Positions 51,101-59,103 of a DNA stretch of 64,000 bases are shown here, piece by piece. Source of the stretch: an uncultured Alphaproteobacteria bacterium (GTDB lineage: Bacteria > Pseudomonadota > Alphaproteobacteria > Rs-D84); assembly GCA_905234185.1 (NCBI GenBank), contig CAJOGC010000002.1, forward strand, positions 1-64,000, read 5' to 3'. The stretch's first letter is position 1; every line of letters starts with the position of its first letter. The notes beneath the pieces were generated by a model, which was not told where the DNA came from, ran no database searches, and saw nothing but the letters and a program-made list of their open reading frames with translations. The translations under genes and the position numbers were made by a program.

Positions 51101-52295
51101 TTGGTTCACTATTGCTCAAAGCAATCAGTGCTGGAATAAATTGTTCTTTAGGATGACCGTTTATGAAAAGGTGTTGTACAACATCTCTATATTTTCCGTT
51201 AGCAATTCTTTCTTTTAACCATAAATAAGCCAGGTAATCTCTAGCCGTTTCATTCCAAAATTTAACTCTATTTAACCCATTTGAAGAAAATATTGTAGAA
51301 CTTATAAAGTCTTTTATTGTTTGATGATCTTCTTCAGGAAATAATTCTAAAACAGAAACACTGTCTTGTGTTGCGAAAGATCCATAACTCTCTTTTTTAC
51401 TGATCGAAAGAGTCTGTTTAAACAAAGTGGATACAGCTAACCTCTTAGCCATTTTTTCTATTAATTTTATTGGCATATTTGAAGTTCTATGATTGTTCAA
51501 CTCTCTATATCTGTATCTTAACTGATACAGGAAAAATTCATCCATATCATAATTGGTTATCGAGTGTTGTTTAAGGAATACTACTAACTGTATGCATTCA
51601 AGCGGTGTATTAGTAAATTGATTAAATAAATTATTTGTTAAGCTCTTTCCGTTCAAACCATAATTTTTTGCTATAATCTTTTTCTGTTCTTCCGACAAAT
51701 CTTCTAAATGAAATATTTTTATTTTTGGAACAAAGTTTTGTTTGTCATCAACAGAATTTGCTTCGTTTTCTGGTACAAATAAATTATTAAAACTTTCATT
51801 TATAAGTTTTGCATCTAAATCACCTTCGTATTGCTTTTCTGTATACCACCCCAAATTGCCACGCCAATCACTTCCTCGGCAAGTAAATAATATTTTTGTA
51901 TACTTCAATTTTTCTGGAAATTTTCCCAATACTTCACACAAATTATCAAGAGCAACTTTAAATGCATCTTGGGCATTGTCTAACATACGACATTCATCTA
52001 TAGAATCTAACAAAATGTTATAACTTGCTACATCACCAGAAAACAATCTGAATATTTGGTCTTGAAATCTATCTTTTGCATTCACAACATCGTTTAAATG
52101 CCCCCACACTGTATTATTTTTATTTTTACAATAAAATTGTTTTAACTCTGTTGTCTTACCACTCCCCTTATCTCCAATTATAACAATTATATTACAAGAA
52201 TCGTCTAGTAATAATTCTGACAACATCTTCGGTGATTCTATTCTATATTCTATACTACGATAAGAGCGATTTAATTCTATAAATTCTTCAGCCAT
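48156..52295 (-). CDS. NACHT/STAND-like NTPase with C-terminal PD-(D/E)xK-like nuclease domain
   Basis: 1379 residues. The NTPase is at the very N-terminus: Walker A IVIIGDKGSGKTTELKQ (about 37-53), Walker B YNILLDSIDECRML (about 92-105) and ILFTCRGSDWRG (sensor-like). About 1000 residues of helical repeats follow. The last 110 residues contain NKKPDLQIWNKNWCINIECK, then AIDEQLVRKYLKYPKYQHGILLLARI, which read as the D, E-x-K and Q..Y motifs of a restriction-type nuclease. This order, NTPase first and nuclease last, is the reverse of Avs proteins, where the effector is N-terminal. It is much more AT-rich than flanking core genes. A single-gene anti-phage system is the likely role (inference). 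Confidence 0.8.
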   Translation of the reverse strand: MAEEFIELNRSYRSIEYRIESPKMLSELLLDDSCNIIVIIGDKGSGKTTELKQFYCKNKNNTVWGHLNDVVNAKDRFQDQIFRLFSGDVASYNILLDSIDECRMLDNAQDAFKVALDNLCEVLGKFPEKLKYTKILFTCRGSDWRGNLGWYTEKQYEGDLDAKLINESFNNLFVPENEANSVDDKQNFVPKIKIFHLEDLSEEQKKIIAKNYGLNGKSLTNNLFNQFTNTPLECIQLVVFLKQHSITNYDMDEFFLYQLRYRYRELNNHRTSNMPIKLIEKMAKRLAVSTLFKQTLSISKKESYGSFATQDSVSVLELFPEEDHQTIKDFISSTIFSSNGLNRVKFWNETARDYLAYLWLKERIANGKYRDVVQHLFINGHPKEQFIPALIALSNSEPKIHKLLIKNHPEAFIINSHLCPNLPSRDKENIINDILQKYEHRIRWMSGWGQRLFVANFANNIGVDFLLHKLNHIDKSSEDKRLFVLELMNGIQPQNLIATEEKKLKKFLYKIIDTDTSYLQSYALEILTKFTDADNVAYLLDKLHMAEATKDKSTIDLLLKTLYPQYVSLVDVIDIIISYRNSVSNNASYEFPFDYELQDIIDKLHDENILQAVLNRLSHHLKDEKLCELYEIFLIRLINVCENLNTIANYVFILCDFEYHNYRYEKTRTSDIKQAVDNRQGLNHVIISRAVEKCSSIPYDHSGGYVYWFDVSSQYYTIDDGCAHICLENLEKVTNQDMRARLFYYAKTQWEKTSLAYAESQLTPYIVQNPDLEMLLKESKRQESYQESEFDKTIKNEELKFEQKRAQKIKAITKDLEHLKSLDEKGVQILWTIVSDIDGFNEELNIDKLFHNYEENISNVFLESIQRYWQITDINLDDFFEILCTNRILVKSLVCIMGISLFVKENPNAEFNKDLSRKMVYYGLQTLNSVPDYVISCAKKHPDVFMEIMVPCIDKIAISDTEDNSVLWKLKKFPAELLNLLEPVLLRALIKYPTNPNCYQIAKVVSKMEINETKKRLFIRYIISKINNIRNENIYNWLILLYQLSPKTFVDRIKLLETKYTKKPEALYQFFEHLFAKLSEQDSTNIDIETLIDLVQMVYKYIQLKQDIHRENMGIFTPTNRDNAQHFRSHLLNLLSDRYLSHKDIPALHNLAKSFDSIEPKIANYLRSNADKLLLKDENAIWQENRVVKFEYEDYIDPTNADELFNICLNKLIDIKEDIETSDYSIKELYKHLKVRQNSDTKEKLTKETYFQKYVLMEMRRVSNKLYSAVREPEVANNKKPDLQIWNKNWCINIECKIVDNWSFKKLKEAIDEQLVRKYLKYPKYQHGILLLARIDRVKWGKNIFDDLISLLQQHANNIISSGQYSHIKAIKVIGIDYK

Positions 52296-52574
52296 TTTGC
52301 TTCCATGGGTTAATTAAGCTAACTTGTATATCTACTTACAATTTATACAATAGGATAAAAGGGCTAAAAAATCCACTGTTTTATATTGTTATTTGATGAC
52401 AATTATGGATAATCGCCGTTTATATTGTAAATTATCAATAAAACCCATTGATATATGTTTTGCCATTGTGCTTCAAACTTGTCGCATATCACAACTATTA
52501 AACATTTTTGTTTTATTAACTTGACTTCTGGGGCTTTCAGAGCGGTAATTGCGTGACGTTATAAAGGAACCGAT

Positions 52575-53000
52575 ATGTCATATAAAGATAACATGCCCAA
52601 GACGATGGAGGAGTTAAAAGCCCTGTCATTTGATGAACGGGCGCGATTGTGGGCTAAATATTCACAATATCCGTTTAAACGGCAAATACGGTCACTTTGG
52701 TATTATATTCAATGCGACAGGTTAAATCTTCGAATTGAACATAAATATTTGGTAAAAATTCGTAAATATAAGGATAATCCAGAACAATGTTTAGACCATG
52801 CGTGCCAAAACAAATATAATTTTGTCCCAGGCACAATTTTAACCCGATATTTCAAGGGTATAAAATACACCATCTTAGTCAATGACGATGGCAGTTTTTC
52901 ATACAATGGCGACAAATATTCCACATTGTCAGCAGTTGCAACTAAAATCGCTGGTATGAAACTATCCGGACCAAAATTTTTTAATCTAGCCACAAAATGA
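52575..53000 (+). CDS. DUF2924-family protein
   Basis: 141 residues. The C-terminal half carries PGTILTRYFKGIKYTILVNDDGSFSYNGDKYSTLSAVATKIAGMKLSGPKFFNL, the DUF2924 pattern. Such genes regularly precede serine recombinases in alphaproteobacterial prophages and islands, as here. The N-terminal half has a helical basic part. It may assist the recombinase, which is inferred from neighbourhood only. About 280 bases upstream (52296-52574) are AT-rich with no gene. Confidence 0.8.
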   Translation: MSYKDNMPKTMEELKALSFDERARLWAKYSQYPFKRQIRSLWYYIQCDRLNLRIEHKYLVKIRKYKDNPEQCLDHACQNKYNFVPGTILTRYFKGIKYTILVNDDGSFSYNGDKYSTLSAVATKIAGMKLSGPKFFNLATK

Positions 53001-53685
53001 CATTTTTGATATATGGTATTAATTCTTCCATAAGAGTTGATTGCTTAAATTCTACACCAGTATGGCTTTCTGCATTATTGCCGCTCCCATCATCATAAAT
53101 TTCTACAGTTGTAGAGGTATGAACTTTTATAAAGTAAAGCCCAGTGCGTAGTAATGCGTATCGTATAGTATTTATATCTGCAGGAATTTTTAGTTGTTTT
53201 ATAAATTTTTCTCTGTCTTCTCGCCATAATTTGTGATTTTCACACTCGTATATCTCTGTAACGCCATTTTTAACAACCACTGATGTTTCATCAGAATGTT
53301 TAGGTTGAGGGTTTAAAATGGGCCAGAGATCATAAGCGATAACTTTTATTTCTTCTTCTGTTAATCCTTCTAAAATTTGAGCAAATTTTAAAAAGTTTTG
53401 AGCAGTTAATTTATTATTGTTATGCAAACCTGCGATCATGGCACATAGTAGGCGTAAATTATTTTTAGCAATTCCTTCCATAGCATCTTTCTGTAATCTG
53501 TAACTTATCCCCACTAAATCATCACTATCAACATTAGAAAAATCTCCTTGTCTTATTTCTGATAAAATAACCTCCCTTAACATTGTTATTTTCTTCTTTT
53601 TATACTTATTCCAAAAAAATTCAACTCCCCTTGCTAAAGGATTATTTGTAAGTTTATCTATTGTGCTTAGAAAGTTCATAATCAC
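52981..53685 (-). CDS. Hypothetical protein inserted between DUF2924 and the recombinase
   Basis: 234 residues; alternative start ATG 53679. Soluble. The N-terminal basic part (FFWNKYKKKKITMLREVILSEIRQGDF) leads to helical blocks (LRLLCAMIAGLHNNNKLTAQNFLKFAQILEGLTEEEIKVIAYD). It is on the opposite strand to its neighbours and overlaps the end of DUF2924 by 20 bases. It interrupts a pair that is normally adjacent, which suggests later insertion of a cargo gene. No family is recognised. Confidence 0.6.
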   Translation of the reverse strand: MIMNFLSTIDKLTNNPLARGVEFFWNKYKKKKITMLREVILSEIRQGDFSNVDSDDLVGISYRLQKDAMEGIAKNNLRLLCAMIAGLHNNNKLTAQNFLKFAQILEGLTEEEIKVIAYDLWPILNPQPKHSDETSVVVKNGVTEIYECENHKLWREDREKFIKQLKIPADINTIRYALLRTGLYFIKVHTSTTVEIYDDGSGNNAESHTGVEFKQSTLMEELIPYIKNVILWLD

Positions 53686-53788
53686 TCCTTTTGTATCAAA
53701 TATACGTTTTTTTACGCTTTTTTCAATCTAATTAACTTGACTAATGGCTTAAAACAAGCACCAATTGTAAGCAAAACATGAGGTAAAA

Positions 53789-55408
53789 ATGACAATTAAA
53801 TGTGCAATTTATACTCGTAAATCTACGGAACACGGGTTGGAACAGGAGTTTAATTCTCTGCAAAATCAGGAAGAATCCTGTAAGGCTTATATTGCTTCAC
53901 AGGCATTTAATGGCTGGCAATACTATAAAACCTATAGTGATGCGGCGATATCGGGTGGAACTATGGATAGACCCGCACTAAAGCAAATGTTGGACGATAT
54001 GGCCCATGGATTGGTGAATACTGTGGTTGTTTACAAGGTCGACAGATTATCACGTTCAATCTTAGATTTCCATAACATGATGAAGTATTTCGAAAAATAC
54101 GGTGCGAACTTTGTATCTATCACGCAATCATTTGACACCAGTACATCAATGGGCAAATTGACACTAAATATGTTATTATCATTTGCCCAATTTGAACGTG
54201 AAGTTTCAAGTGAACGCGTGCGAGATAAGATACGAGCCAGTAAAGCCAAAGGGTTATGGATGGGTGGTGCGCCACGTTTGGGTTACAACCTGATTAACAA
54301 AAAGTTGGTAGTAAACCCAACCGAAGCAGAACAAGTGCGACATCTGTTTGAGAAATACCTAGAACTGCAATCTGTAAACGATTTGACCGAATATGCAAAA
54401 CAAAACGGTATATATGGCAAACGATGGGAGACAGCAAAACGGCAAATTCGTGGTGGCAATCCTATTGCTAAAATGAGTATGCATCGCATTCTGCGGGATA
54501 AAGTTTACATAGGTCAAATTGAAAATAAAAAAGAAGGCACTTTTGCCAAAGGCGAACACAAACCGATTATATCAAACGATTTGTTTAATCGTGTCCAAGT
54601 TGCGTTGGCTAATAATGCGAATAATAAATCCCAAAGCACACATGCCCCCAATATATTGACTGGCAAATTATTTAATCACAATGGTGTGAAGTTTATAAAC
54701 CAACGCACCAGCGGCAAAGGCAAAAAGACCGCGTATTATTACGCGACTAAGGGGTTCTATCTAACCGCGGCACGCGTGGATGAAATTGTTATAAAAACGA
54801 TAACAGATTTTCTGAACAGCGATATGTCGAATCTGCCCATAAACCTGGCCGCTATATTAAAACGAATTGATATAGCAAATATGAATTTTGCAGAAAAACG
54901 CGATTTAATTCAATCGCTGGTTGAGAAAGTTGTATATTCGCAGGAACAACTGATTTATACACTGACTATAGATGCGCAAAAATTACAGCCGTTTATCAAG
55001 GAACATTATGTAAATCAAAATGTTGAGCCCATGGAATATATAATTGGCGACAACAGCATAACAATCACGGAAAAAGTATTCTTACGCAAATACGTCAACA
55101 CGGTATACGACCGTGGTAAAAACGGGGTGATAAGTGTCACTGACAATAACCATCTGATCCTAAAAGCCTTTGCTACCGCATGGAAGTACAGAGAATTATA
55201 TGAGCAAGATGGCAATGTAGACAACGTTATACATAATGCTCGTACTTCAACAAGATTATTTTATAAATATTTATCTCTCTCGTATCTTAGTCCGTCAATC
55301 GTAAATAAACTATTAAGTGGCAAAATTAATATGGCAGTTAGAGATATTTTGGATAAAGTATCAAGAAGTGATGACTTTGAGTATCAAGTCAAACTGTTTA
55401 ATCTATAA
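53789..55408 (+). CDS. Large serine recombinase (probable integrase of element 2)
   Basis: 539 residues. N-terminal resolvase domain: CAIYTRKSTEHGLEQEFNSL with catalytic Ser12, VVYKVDRLSRS and LLSFAQFERE. The recombinase domain follows (KGLWMGGAPRLGYNLINKKL, then MHRILRDKVYIGQIE), then a long C-terminal DNA-binding region. It ends about 1.3 kb from the tRNA-Ser end of the element and is the only recombinase in it, so it is the probable integrase. Serine integrases need only very short identity at the crossover, which fits the 6-base TGGCGG core. Confidence 0.9.
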   Translation: MTIKCAIYTRKSTEHGLEQEFNSLQNQEESCKAYIASQAFNGWQYYKTYSDAAISGGTMDRPALKQMLDDMAHGLVNTVVVYKVDRLSRSILDFHNMMKYFEKYGANFVSITQSFDTSTSMGKLTLNMLLSFAQFEREVSSERVRDKIRASKAKGLWMGGAPRLGYNLINKKLVVNPTEAEQVRHLFEKYLELQSVNDLTEYAKQNGIYGKRWETAKRQIRGGNPIAKMSMHRILRDKVYIGQIENKKEGTFAKGEHKPIISNDLFNRVQVALANNANNKSQSTHAPNILTGKLFNHNGVKFINQRTSGKGKKTAYYYATKGFYLTAARVDEIVIKTITDFLNSDMSNLPINLAAILKRIDIANMNFAEKRDLIQSLVEKVVYSQEQLIYTLTIDAQKLQPFIKEHYVNQNVEPMEYIIGDNSITITEKVFLRKYVNTVYDRGKNGVISVTDNNHLILKAFATAWKYRELYEQDGNVDNVIHNARTSTRLFYKYLSLSYLSPSIVNKLLSGKINMAVRDILDKVSRSDDFEYQVKLFNL

Positions 55409-55613
55409 ACACATTGATTTTTTATCTGTTTTATGTTATATTGTGTGTATGCCTGTTGGAAGGCTAGCCCGTTCGTGTAAAGATTTCATCATCCAACAAA
55501 TAAAATAATATAAACCTCCGAGCTTATTATCTAAGCCAAGAGACTACGAACGCAAAATCAATATTAGATAATGAACTTGGGCAACTCCGCAAATGCGGTA
55601 AAGGATTTATATT
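55409..55613. other. Intergenic stretch after the recombinase with an inverted repeat
   Basis: 205 bases without a gene. ATTATCTAA (55526-55534) and TTAGATAAT (55564-55572) form a perfect 9-base inverted repeat 50-90 bases before the next start codon. It could be an operator, an RNA stem, or part of the recombination region. Confidence 0.4.
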
Positions 55614-56294
55614 ATGAAAAATATAGACTACTTTAAATTACAAGCAAAAAATCTGCTTAAAGACTACCAAACCCGCTATCTTTCTGAAGATGGTGATATT
55701 TATGAATACGAACCAAAGTTTTTTGATATCGTTGGCATATTCCTTGAATATGATATAATGGACGATGATAAAAATTTTGAATTCAAACTAGGCAATGCGC
55801 AACATCTGATCGCACAAATGGCCGGTTTTAATAGTTGGAAAGATTTAATAACATCGACAGAGGCAGAACAGTCAAAAGCTCGAAAACTTCTGGAAGAAAG
55901 TGTTCATAATGAATACGGATGTACAAGTTTTATATCACATAATTTTACACCTGATGGTCGTGAAATAACAGAATATTCACACGAACCATTGGATAGTGAT
56001 GTGCCTTATCATGAAGAATTGTCTGGACAGGATTGGCAAGATGGTATAGATGAATGCCGTCAAAACAGTATGGGGTTTGAACCAGATGAAATTGTTGAAT
56101 GCTTACATTGTGGAAACCGGTTTCCATTTAAGGAAGTAAAGGTTAGACGATTGAAGTCCGAGTACAACAATGGCAAAGAAGATGACTTTAAAGAAATTGT
56201 ATGCAAACACTATCCAGAATGTAATGGTAATTTACTAGATTTAATACCGGTGGAAATGCTTGATGCGAAAGGAGGTGATGAAAATGAGGAATAA
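55614..56294 (+). CDS. Hypothetical protein with a zinc-ribbon-like site
   Basis: 226 residues, acidic, soluble. The first 85 residues (FKLQAKNLLKDYQTRY ... FDIVGIFLEYD ... AQMAGFNSWKDLITS) look like a small helical domain. The second half has CLHCGNRFPF (CxxC) and later CKHYPEC, which could bind zinc. AAGGAT stands upstream of the start. It overlaps the HNH gene start by 11 bases, so they form an operon at the right end of the element. Confidence 0.6.
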   Translation: MKNIDYFKLQAKNLLKDYQTRYLSEDGDIYEYEPKFFDIVGIFLEYDIMDDDKNFEFKLGNAQHLIAQMAGFNSWKDLITSTEAEQSKARKLLEESVHNEYGCTSFISHNFTPDGREITEYSHEPLDSDVPYHEELSGQDWQDGIDECRQNSMGFEPDEIVECLHCGNRFPFKEVKVRRLKSEYNNGKEDDFKEIVCKHYPECNGNLLDLIPVEMLDAKGGDENEE

Positions 56295-56577
56295 ATTTGC
56301 ATCTTATTCTCGCAGTACGTCAAAAACATATACTAATGCCAATGGATATAGAGTGTACAAAGATTCAGGGCAGCTAGTTCATCGTCATATGGCAGAAATA
56401 AAACTTGGTAGACCTTTGCAATCTGGTGAAGTTGTGCATCATATAAACCGAAACAAACAAGACAATCGTCCATCAAATTTGTATGTGTTCCATGACCAAC
56501 AAGCACATTGGGCGGCTCATAAACAGGATGCCCAAAATTATGGAAAAGATTATAGTTTTAAAGGCAAAAATCATTAA
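56284..56577 (+). CDS. HNH endonuclease, homing type
   Basis: 97 residues from ATG 56284, chosen because an almost perfect Shine-Dalgarno, AAAGGAGGTGATG, lies just upstream; the track uses TTG 56260. The HNH core GEVVHHINRNKQDNRPSNLYVFHDQQAH (about 52-79) is that of phage-type HNH homing endonucleases, with the two His and the Asn in place. It is the last gene before the right end of element 2. Confidence 0.82.
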   Translation: MRNKFASYSRSTSKTYTNANGYRVYKDSGQLVHRHMAEIKLGRPLQSGEVVHHINRNKQDNRPSNLYVFHDQQAHWAAHKQDAQNYGKDYSFKGKNH

Positions 56578-56619
56578 AAGTGCCTCAACGAAAATGACCA
56601 AAGTATATCAATGCGTGCT

Positions 56620-56736
56620 ATTTGGGCTGGTTTGATAAATTTGGCGATATACACTGGTAATATCGTGCAGTAAAACTGCGGAAAATCGGGCGAAAAAGAA
56701 AATCCCGTGGGGTTACCACGGGATGTTCAATATTAC
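56620..56736. repeat. Right end of integrated element 2
   Basis: Contains GCGATATACACTGGTAATATC, AAAATCGGGCGAAAAAGAAA, the ATCCCGTGG/CCACGGGAT hairpin and ATATTAC directly before the tRNA CCA end. The same blocks in the same order end element 1 at 27360-27482. Confidence 0.7.
56692..56724 (-). terminator. Intrinsic terminator of tRNA-Ser
   Basis: On the minus strand ATCCCGTGG-TAACC-CCACGGGAT is followed by TTTCTTTTTC, starting about 13 bases after the tRNA CCA. It appears to be supplied by the integrated element. Confidence 0.75.
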
Positions 56737-56826
56737 TGGCGGATGGGGAGGGATTCGAACCCCCGGAAGCCTTGCGACTTCAACGGTTTTCAAGACCGTC
56801 GCATTCGACCGCTCTGCCACCCATCC
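56737..56826 (-). tRNA. tRNA-Ser(UGA)
   Basis: 90 bases with an encoded CCA. The acceptor stem GGATGGG pairs with CCCATCC, the discriminator is G (as in serine tRNAs), the anticodon arm ACGGT-CTTGAAA-ACCGT gives anticodon UGA, a long variable arm GAAGTCGCAAGGCTTC follows, and the T arm is GGGGG-TTCGAAT-CCCTC. The 3' hexamer CCGCCA (TGGCGG on the + strand) is the likely integration core of the two elements to its left. Confidence 0.95.
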
Positions 56827-56944
56827 GAAACTCTGTTTCCGCCGGTCTTTCAACCTACGGTTTTGTTCGCTTTTCGCACCTGGCGGTGCTGCTCACCACT
56901 CGTTCGCGCTCGACTGCACTTTGTTTGTCTCGCTGACTCGTATG

Positions 56945-56981
56945 CAAGACCGTCGCATTCGACCGCGGCTCTCACCCATCC
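56945..56981 (-). pseudogene. tRNA-Ser 5'-half remnant in a duplicated block
   Basis: CAAGACCGTCGCATTCGACCGC...CCCATCC repeats the 5' half of the tRNA-Ser (56791-56826). The sequence beyond it (CGCCGGTCT...TACGGTTTTGTTCGCTT) also repeats 56837-56871. The 3' half is absent, so it cannot fold as a tRNA. The stretch 56827-57096 holds only this duplicated block. Confidence 0.8.
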
Positions 56982-57096
56982 AAAACTCTTTTCCCGCCGG
57001 TCTGCGGGCCTACGGTTTTGTTCGCTTGGGTATTTTATACTTCTTTTTTCTGAAACGCAAATGTAAAATGCGCTAACCGCGTACCCGTGTCTGGTT

Positions 57097-58257
57097 CTAA
57101 ATATGTTTCTTTAATCGCATAATACGGTTATAAGATTCGCGAATTCTGGATTTTTTTATCTGGCCAGTATCAACCAAATGCATAATTATGCCGTGCACAT
57201 CGCGACCACGATTTCTGTCGAATGTTAAATTATTACCAAATACCAATACATCATTTCCCGCGTCCAGGGCCATTTTAATCGCCTGGGCCAAACCATATTC
57301 ATTCGCGATTGCTCCCATATCCATATCATCGGATACAATTACACCGTCAAACCCCATATCACGCAACATAGATATCGTTTTGCCTGATAACGACGCTGGC
57401 ACATTGTCAAAATTATTGTTTATAACATGCGCAACCATTACCGTTGTCCGCACATCATTGTCTGATAATAATTCGCGCCAAGGTTCCAGTTCATATTCTT
57501 GGTATGTGTTGGTTATATCTGTGATTCCATTATGTGAATCGGTCCCTGCACTGCCGTGACCGGGAAAGTGTTTAAATGAATATGCAATCCCAGCGTCCGC
57601 CAACCCACGCGCAAATGCACCACCAAAAGTGGCAACTGTTTCTGGGTCATCTGAAAAACTGCGTTCTTTGGCACCAATCGCGGGCGATTCAGGATTCACA
57701 TTAACATCCAATAACGGTGCAAAATCCATATTGATGCCCAGGTCGTGCAGACGCGATCCCAAATCATATGCGATTTCATATGTTGTATTTGTATCCCCAC
57801 GTCCCAACTGGGCCGCGGACGGTATTGATGCAAATCCATGTTCCGGTTTCAGACGCTGTATATTTCCGCCTTCTTGATCGACAGCGACCAGCAATTTTTT
57901 CGGTGCGATTTTTTGCAGACGGGAGACCATATTTTTTACCTGGTCAATATTTTTTATATTAGATGAAAATATTTGCTGTTTGGCCTGTTCCATTGTCATA
58001 CCACGGGCCAACAATCCGGAAATATCAACATCAAATAGTATAATTCCACCGATTACCCCGTCTTGAATTTGGGATTCTATGGCGGCAAAATCATCAGCAT
58101 TTTCACCCATGCCATCCCCGTGAAAACCAGTCATAATTATTTGCCCAACCATATCATTTAAACTGGGACGTTTATGCATCCAGGCAACAGTGCCACACAC
58201 AAACGCCAGCGCAACGGCACAGATAAAAAATACTTTTTTATTTTCTGGGAATAACAT
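57097..58257 (-). CDS. nagZ: Beta-N-acetylhexosaminidase, NagZ (GH3)
   Basis: 386 residues. It removes GlcNAc from muropeptides in peptidoglycan recycling. The N-terminus MLFPENKKVFFICAVALAFVCGTVAW is a signal anchor, so here it may be membrane-bound or periplasmic, unlike the cytoplasmic E. coli enzyme. Motifs: LLVAVDQEGGNIQRL (about 135-149), the catalytic-loop block SFKHFPGHGSAGTDSH, and the nucleophile in GVIVSDDMDMGAI. It is followed by lgt upstream on the same strand. Confidence 0.88.
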   Translation of the reverse strand: MLFPENKKVFFICAVALAFVCGTVAWMHKRPSLNDMVGQIIMTGFHGDGMGENADDFAAIESQIQDGVIGGIILFDVDISGLLARGMTMEQAKQQIFSSNIKNIDQVKNMVSRLQKIAPKKLLVAVDQEGGNIQRLKPEHGFASIPSAAQLGRGDTNTTYEIAYDLGSRLHDLGINMDFAPLLDVNVNPESPAIGAKERSFSDDPETVATFGGAFARGLADAGIAYSFKHFPGHGSAGTDSHNGITDITNTYQEYELEPWRELLSDNDVRTTVMVAHVINNNFDNVPASLSGKTISMLRDMGFDGVIVSDDMDMGAIANEYGLAQAIKMALDAGNDVLVFGNNLTFDRNRGRDVHGIIMHLVDTGQIKKSRIRESYNRIMRLKKHI

Positions 58258-58285
58258 TCTGCAACTCCATATGTTCTATTGAATT

Positions 58286-59089
58286 TTATGCTTCTTTTTT
58301 GCGCAACGCAAATGCAAAAATTATCGCACCGGCAACAAACATTATCCCCGATAGCAATGTTCCCATCGTCAATCCCCATGAAGTCAAGAAGCCGATTTGT
58401 GCATCAGGCGCACGGAACTGTTCACACACGATACGCGCGACAGCATATCCCATGCCCCAAATTCCCCCAAGCGCCCCCGGATACCGACGCAGGTCTGTCC
58501 AACGATAAAGACAAACCATCAATGCTAATAATAAAACACCTTCACCAAAAGCCTCATAAATCGGGCTTGGGTGGCGCGGAATTGTGGTTTCGCCATTAAA
58601 AACTATCGCCCACGGCACATTGGTTGCCCGACCCATAACCTCCATATTAATAAAATTCGCAATACGACCACAGAGTACCCCAATTGGTACAACCGCCGCC
58701 ATCATATCTAGTATGGACCAAGCGCGAACTTTATTCTTTCGTGCGAACAACCATGTTGCCAATAAAACACCGGCCAGACCACCATGAAAACTCATTCCGC
58801 CATGCCACACGGCAAATATTTCCAGTGGATGTGCAACGAAAAACCACGGATTATACATCAACACATAGCCCAACCGTCCACCAATCACGACCCCCATTAT
58901 CACATACGACAATAAATCATCCAGTTGTTTTTTATCCAACCGTACCGGGCTTTTTGGCGACAACATCATTTTTTTTATCAACCAATAACCCAATACAAAT
59001 CCCGCGATGTACGCCAACGCATACCACCGCACATCCAGTCCAGCAATGCTGAATGCGACTGGGGAAATTGGATTAATTGTTATTGCCAC
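58286..59089 (-). CDS. lgt: Prolipoprotein diacylglyceryl transferase
   Basis: 267 residues, polytopic inner-membrane enzyme that adds diacylglycerol to the lipobox Cys. Typical motifs: VRWYALAYIAGF near the N-terminus, HGGMSFHGGLAG, the Lgt signature GRIANFINMEVMGRATNVPW, and HPSPIYEA. Seven hydrophobic segments are visible. It serves lipoproteins such as LptE in this window. Confidence 0.93.
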   Translation of the reverse strand: MAITINPISPVAFSIAGLDVRWYALAYIAGFVLGYWLIKKMMLSPKSPVRLDKKQLDDLLSYVIMGVVIGGRLGYVLMYNPWFFVAHPLEIFAVWHGGMSFHGGLAGVLLATWLFARKNKVRAWSILDMMAAVVPIGVLCGRIANFINMEVMGRATNVPWAIVFNGETTIPRHPSPIYEAFGEGVLLLALMVCLYRWTDLRRYPGALGGIWGMGYAVARIVCEQFRAPDAQIGFLTSWGLTMGTLLSGIMFVAGAIIFAFALRKKEA

Positions 59090-59103
59090 GATTGTGATCC
59101 GTT

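Noticed and set aside
56707-57076. Two + strand ORFs over tRNA-Ser
   Set aside because: They read through the antisense of a clear tRNA and a duplicated remnant, so they are not genes.
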